64,000 bases of DNA from an uncultured Lachnospiraceae bacterium. Its GTDB lineage: Bacteria > Bacillota > Clostridia > Lachnospirales > Lachnospiraceae. Under the pieces are notes generated by a model. It was not told the DNA's origin. It did not search any database and worked only from the letters and a program-made list of their open reading frames with translations. The first letter of the stretch is position 1, and every line of letters starts with the position of its first letter. A program made the translations under genes and the position numbers. Location: contig URXX01000002.1 of the NCBI GenBank assembly GCA_900551895.1, positions 124,001 to 188,000 on the forward strand, read 5' to 3'. Shown in pieces: positions 61,082 to 64,000 of the stretch.

Positions 61082-61828
61082 TTACCTCCACAATGTCAAA
61101 ATAAATCCGTCTACATTATTTCCGGAAATTTTATATAAACTGTTTTGCGGCAGAGAAATAACCGTTTCTTCCTCCGCCTTTACATAAAAAATTTCCGCTT
61201 TTCTTCCCTCTTCTTCATAGATAAGCCCCTCTTTTCCGTAAGGATACTTCTTTAGCAACTCAATATACTCTTCTAAGCACAACCCTTTTTCTTTTATAAG
61301 CATAGAATGTGGATACCCCACATAGCGAAAATGCCATTCTTCCGCAGAAATTTTTGTCATCGCTTCTTTTTCTTTCAAATATCTCTCGATAAAGCCATAT
61401 TTATAAGCAAGTCTGCGAAATGTCTTTCCTACTCCTTCATCAGCAAACGCTGGGCAGATAAAATCTATCTTTTCTCTTTTCTCCCCCACATCAACGGCAA
61501 GTCCTGTCTGATGTTCGCTGTGGTTTGGCAACGCCACATATTTTCTTGTAAATTCTCCGCCATTTTCCCGTAAAGAAGTACGATAAATTCTTTCCTGTTC
61601 TTTTCTTGAACGATAACCGCTTACAAGAACAATCTCATTTTCCGCACGCATTTCTTCCAAAAGTTTTTTCAACATGGCAGTTGCCTCCTGCTCTAAAATC
61701 ACATCAGAAAATGTTTCACTTACCTGTCGTAACTGTCTGTCCTCTTCCTCTATTAAAGGATAATCTCGATTGACAAGTATCAGTGATCCTCTATGTATTT
61801 CTTCTTTTCTTTTTACGATTTTTTCCAT
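61082..61828 (-). CDS. vanXY: VanXY-type D,D-dipeptidase/D,D-carboxypeptidase
   Basis: 248 residues, VanY/M15 fold. Arg72 in SGYRSRKEQ, zinc ligands His106 and Asp113 in SEHQTGLAVD, and catalytic Glu163/Glu164 with His166 in EEWHFRYVG. It removes D-Ala-D-Ala dipeptides and terminal D-Ala from precursors, leaving D-Ala-D-Ser ends. There is no signal peptide, as for cytoplasmic VanXY. The ATG overlaps the vanG stop by one base (TAATG). Confidence 0.9.
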   Translation of the reverse strand: MEKIVKRKEEIHRGSLILVNRDYPLIEEEDRQLRQVSETFSDVILEQEATAMLKKLLEEMRAENEIVLVSGYRSRKEQERIYRTSLRENGGEFTRKYVALPNHSEHQTGLAVDVGEKREKIDFICPAFADEGVGKTFRRLAYKYGFIERYLKEKEAMTKISAEEWHFRYVGYPHSMLIKEKGLCLEEYIELLKKYPYGKEGLIYEEEGRKAEIFYVKAEEETVISLPQNSLYKISGNNVDGFILTLWR

Positions 61829-62844
61829 TATCTCACCTCTAAGGAAATCAATTTCTCTAAAACTTCTTCAAAAGACAGCCCTATCCCTTTCATCATATTC
61901 GGATACCTGCTGTGAGAAGTAAATCCCGGAATTGTATTCACTTCGTTGAATACAATCTCCTTATCCGGCGTTAAAAACATATCCACTCTGGCAAATCCCT
62001 TACAGGACAATGTACGATAAATTTTTTTTGCGGTTTGACGGATTTCTTCTTCTGTCTTTTCATCAATTCTCGCCGGCATATGAATTTTTGAACTCTGCAA
62101 AGTATATTTTTCCGTAAAATCAAAGAAGCCTTTTGAAAGTTCAATTTCATCTACTCTGCCCACAAGCAGTTCATCATTTCCAAGTACGGCACACCCTACT
62201 TCAAACCCTTCTATATTTTCTTCAATAATAACTTCATCATCATGTGCAAACGCCATTTCCACCGCTTTCTCTAAGTCTTCTTCTCTTTCTACTTTCGTAA
62301 TACCAAAAGAAGAGCCTGCACGAACAGGTTTTACAAATACGGGATAAGTCAGATTCTCTGCTTTTTCCCCGCTTTTCAAAACAACTGCTCTCGGAACGGA
62401 GATACCTGCCTTTTCCACCAACTGATGTGCCTTATCCTTATCCATGCAAAGTGCAGAGGACAGCATTCCGCAACCGATCACCCGAAGTCCCGCCATTTCA
62501 ATTAGTCCCTGTATCGTTCCGTCCTCCCCGTTTTTCCCGTGTAAAACCGGAAATACACCGTCAATCTCCAGCAGTTGAACGCCCTCCTTTGTACATTCCA
62601 AAATTCCTCTTTTTACTCTGTCCGGCAATATCCATGCAGGATTGCATTCTTTTTCCTGCCACGTATCGTCTAAAATGTATTTTTCCTCTCCATAATATCG
62701 AAACCACTTTCCCTCTCTCGTAATTCCTATAGAAATGATTTCATATTTTTTTCTATCCAAATGAGTCAGCACCGCATACGCCGATTGCAATGACACCTCA
62801 TACTCTGTTGAACATCCTCCAAATATAACTGCTATCTTTCTCAT
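61828..62844 (-). CDS. vanG: D-alanine-D-serine ligase, VanG type
   Basis: 338 residues from the ATG at 62844 after GGAGAGG; an earlier in-frame ATG at 62961 is inside the vanS-vanG gap. ATP-grasp ligase with IAVIFGGCSTEYEVSLQSA, VFPVLHGKNGEDGTIQG, PVRAGSSFGITKVE and an omega loop FFDFTEKYTLQSSKI. These stretches and NEVNTIPGFTSHSRYPN are nearly the same as in enterococcal VanG. It joins D-Ala to D-Ser, which lowers vancomycin affinity. Confidence 0.93.
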   Translation of the reverse strand: MRKIAVIFGGCSTEYEVSLQSAYAVLTHLDRKKYEIISIGITREGKWFRYYGEEKYILDDTWQEKECNPAWILPDRVKRGILECTKEGVQLLEIDGVFPVLHGKNGEDGTIQGLIEMAGLRVIGCGMLSSALCMDKDKAHQLVEKAGISVPRAVVLKSGEKAENLTYPVFVKPVRAGSSFGITKVEREEDLEKAVEMAFAHDDEVIIEENIEGFEVGCAVLGNDELLVGRVDEIELSKGFFDFTEKYTLQSSKIHMPARIDEKTEEEIRQTAKKIYRTLSCKGFARVDMFLTPDKEIVFNEVNTIPGFTSHSRYPNMMKGIGLSFEEVLEKLISLEVR

Positions 62845-62864
62845 TCTTTCCTCTCCTTTCATGC

Positions 62865-62920
62865 AAAAAGGCATTTCCGCCTCTGATAGTGTTATTCTAC
62901 CAAAAGCAAAAATGCCTTTT
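62865..62920 (-). other. Hairpin between vanS and vanG
   Basis: AAAAGGCATTT and AAATGCCTTTT form an 11-bp stem around ~33 bases; the minus strand continues TTGCATGAAAGG into the vanG ribosome site. It may end vanS transcripts or attenuate read-through into the resistance genes. Confidence 0.6.
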
Positions 62921-62976
62921 ATTTCTTTTCCTATACTGTTTTTATACAATTTTCTCTTCAATTTCTTACGTTTTTC

Positions 62977-64000
62977 TTACAAAATTGGGAGGGTAATCTC
63001 AAATCTGATTTTTTCATCTTCGCTATATGCCTGAATTGTACCGTGATGTAACTCTACAATTTCTTTTGCAATGGCAAGACCAAGTCCTGCGCCTCCTGTT
63101 CCCGTTCCTCTCGCCGTGTCCAGTCTGTAAAACTGCTCAAATATCCGTGCCAGTTTTTCTTTCGGTATTGTGTTCCCTTGATTTTCACAAATAATATGTA
63201 TCTGACCGTTCCGTTCCGCTACAGTTACTGCAATTTCTCCACCCGAAAAACTGTAATTTACCGCATTTCTAAACAGGTTATCAAATACTCTCTGCATTTT
63301 TCCCACATCGCATTTCATCATATAGTCTTTTGGTATATCCAAACGGAAAGACAATTCTTTTTCTGTGAGCAACGGTTTAAATTCATATGTAATCTGCTCC
63401 AACATTCTTGTCAGATTGACCGTACTTAATTCCAGCGTCAAATTAGAAAGATTAAATCGGGTAATCTCAAAAAATTCATTAATCAAATCTTCCAAATGTT
63501 CCGACTTCGTCAATGCTATCTGCAAATATTTCTCCCTCAATTCCTCTGAAATCTGAGGTTCGTCCTCCAACAAAGTTAAATATCCGATAACAGAAGTAAG
63601 CGGTGTCTTTAAATCATGTGCAAGATAAACGATTAAATCATTTTTCCGTTGCTCCGCCTCTTTTGCCAGTCTTTCATTTCTCTCCATTGTAATGCGGATA
63701 TGATTTAACTGCTTTTCTGCATCTTTTAGCACAGGCGGAAATTCAATAAGTTCACCGTTCTTTTTATATATCCCTTTAGTTGCTTCCAACACCTGCGACA
63801 AATATACAAAAGGTTTTCTTACAAAGAAAATGCCTCCTAAAATCGCCCCTAAAAGTATGGATAGATTTACAATCAATTCAATCTTATATTCCAATGATTT
63901 ACCTATTAAGTATAATAAATCTTCCTCCTGCCATATGAATTGCCCAAACCACCATCTTCCTAAGCCGTATCCGAGAAAAACAATACACGGACAAAGCAAA
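62977..64000 (-). CDS. vanS: VanS-type histidine kinase, partial (5' end outside window)
   Basis: At least 341 residues; the frame runs off the right edge. One membrane helix is complete (~45-65), and an earlier hydrophobic stretch (CPCIVFLGYGLG) is the tail of a first one, giving a short outside loop. HAMP-like linker, phosphoacceptor His in YLAHDLKTPLTSVIG, N-box FDNLFRNAVNYSFSG, G-box GGAGLGLAIAKEI. It lies directly before vanG and should pair with a VanR outside the window. In other systems VanS responds to glycopeptides or lipid II. Confidence 0.85.
   Translation of the reverse strand, partial: LLCPCIVFLGYGLGRWWFGQFIWQEEDLLYLIGKSLEYKIELIVNLSILLGAILGGIFFVRKPFVYLSQVLEATKGIYKKNGELIEFPPVLKDAEKQLNHIRITMERNERLAKEAEQRKNDLIVYLAHDLKTPLTSVIGYLTLLEDEPQISEELREKYLQIALTKSEHLEDLINEFFEITRFNLSNLTLELSTVNLTRMLEQITYEFKPLLTEKELSFRLDIPKDYMMKCDVGKMQRVFDNLFRNAVNYSFSGGEIAVTVAERNGQIHIICENQGNTIPKEKLARIFEQFYRLDTARGTGTGGAGLGLAIAKEIVELHHGTIQAYSEDEKIRFEITLPIL

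Noticed and set aside
62844..62961. Longer vanG start with 39 extra residues
   Set aside because: The extension reads through the vanS-vanG hairpin and lacks a ribosome site; the ATG at 62844 has one and gives the family N-terminus.

Overview
The window reads as chromosomal DNA of an endospore-forming, low-GC Clostridia, most likely a gut Lachnospiraceae. Supporting signs are the spore genes (spoIIP, gpr, a SleC-like cortex protein), the nusA-infB and frr-uppS-dxr gene orders, AGGAGG-type ribosome sites with frequent TTG/GTG starts, and the DUF5716/DUF5717 pair. Genus cannot be fixed from sequence alone. Almost all genes are on the minus strand.

Layout. 1-6.3 kb: a DUF5716/DUF5717 pair, a PLP enzyme and a Na/Ca exchanger. 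6.4-14.1 kb: a Bce-type peptide-sensing module (response regulator, intramembrane-sensing kinase, ABC ATPase and permease) with a ~1,000-residue isopeptide-rich surface protein in its middle, and a TTACA-N4-TGTAA operator at the ABC promoter. 14.6-23.9 kb: a SleC/SpoIID-like gene cut in two by an 8,115-bp element with a large serine recombinase. 24.0-29.1 kb: rseP, dxr, cdsA, uppS, frr, pyrH. 29.2-36.1 kb: M18 aminopeptidase, phosphatidylserine/phosphatidylethanolamine synthesis (pssA, psd), a flippase-like protein, a PAP2 protein, two YibE/F proteins and a PPC protein. 36.3-44.6 kb: the rpsO-ribF-truB-nrnA-rbfA-infB-ylxQ-ylxR-nusA-rimP translation/transcription cluster. 44.7-51.6 kb: a type IIA topoisomerase pair, spoIIP, gpr, rpsT. 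51.7-58.9 kb: class I ribonucleotide reductase under two NrdR boxes, a HelD-like helicase and an ABC-F ATPase. 59-64 kb: a VanG-type D-Ala-D-Ser operon (vanS, vanG, vanXY, vanT split into two genes).

The most notable feature is the 8.1-kb element. Its ends can be set to the base. The left and right junctions share a TG core; joining the outer flanks restores one open frame (421 aa) through the conserved SQWG-like motif of the SpoIID domain, and joining the inner flanks gives a long inverted repeat centred on TG, as expected for a serine-integrase attP. The element has no phage head or tail genes. It carries an endolysin, a holin, a tandem Tad2-like (Thoeris anti-defence) protein, several tiny proteins, a repressor with face-to-face promoters, and a 36-residue protein under two LexA-type boxes. 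This makes it a candidate skin-like intervening element whose precise excision would rebuild a spore gene. Excision itself is not shown by the sequence.
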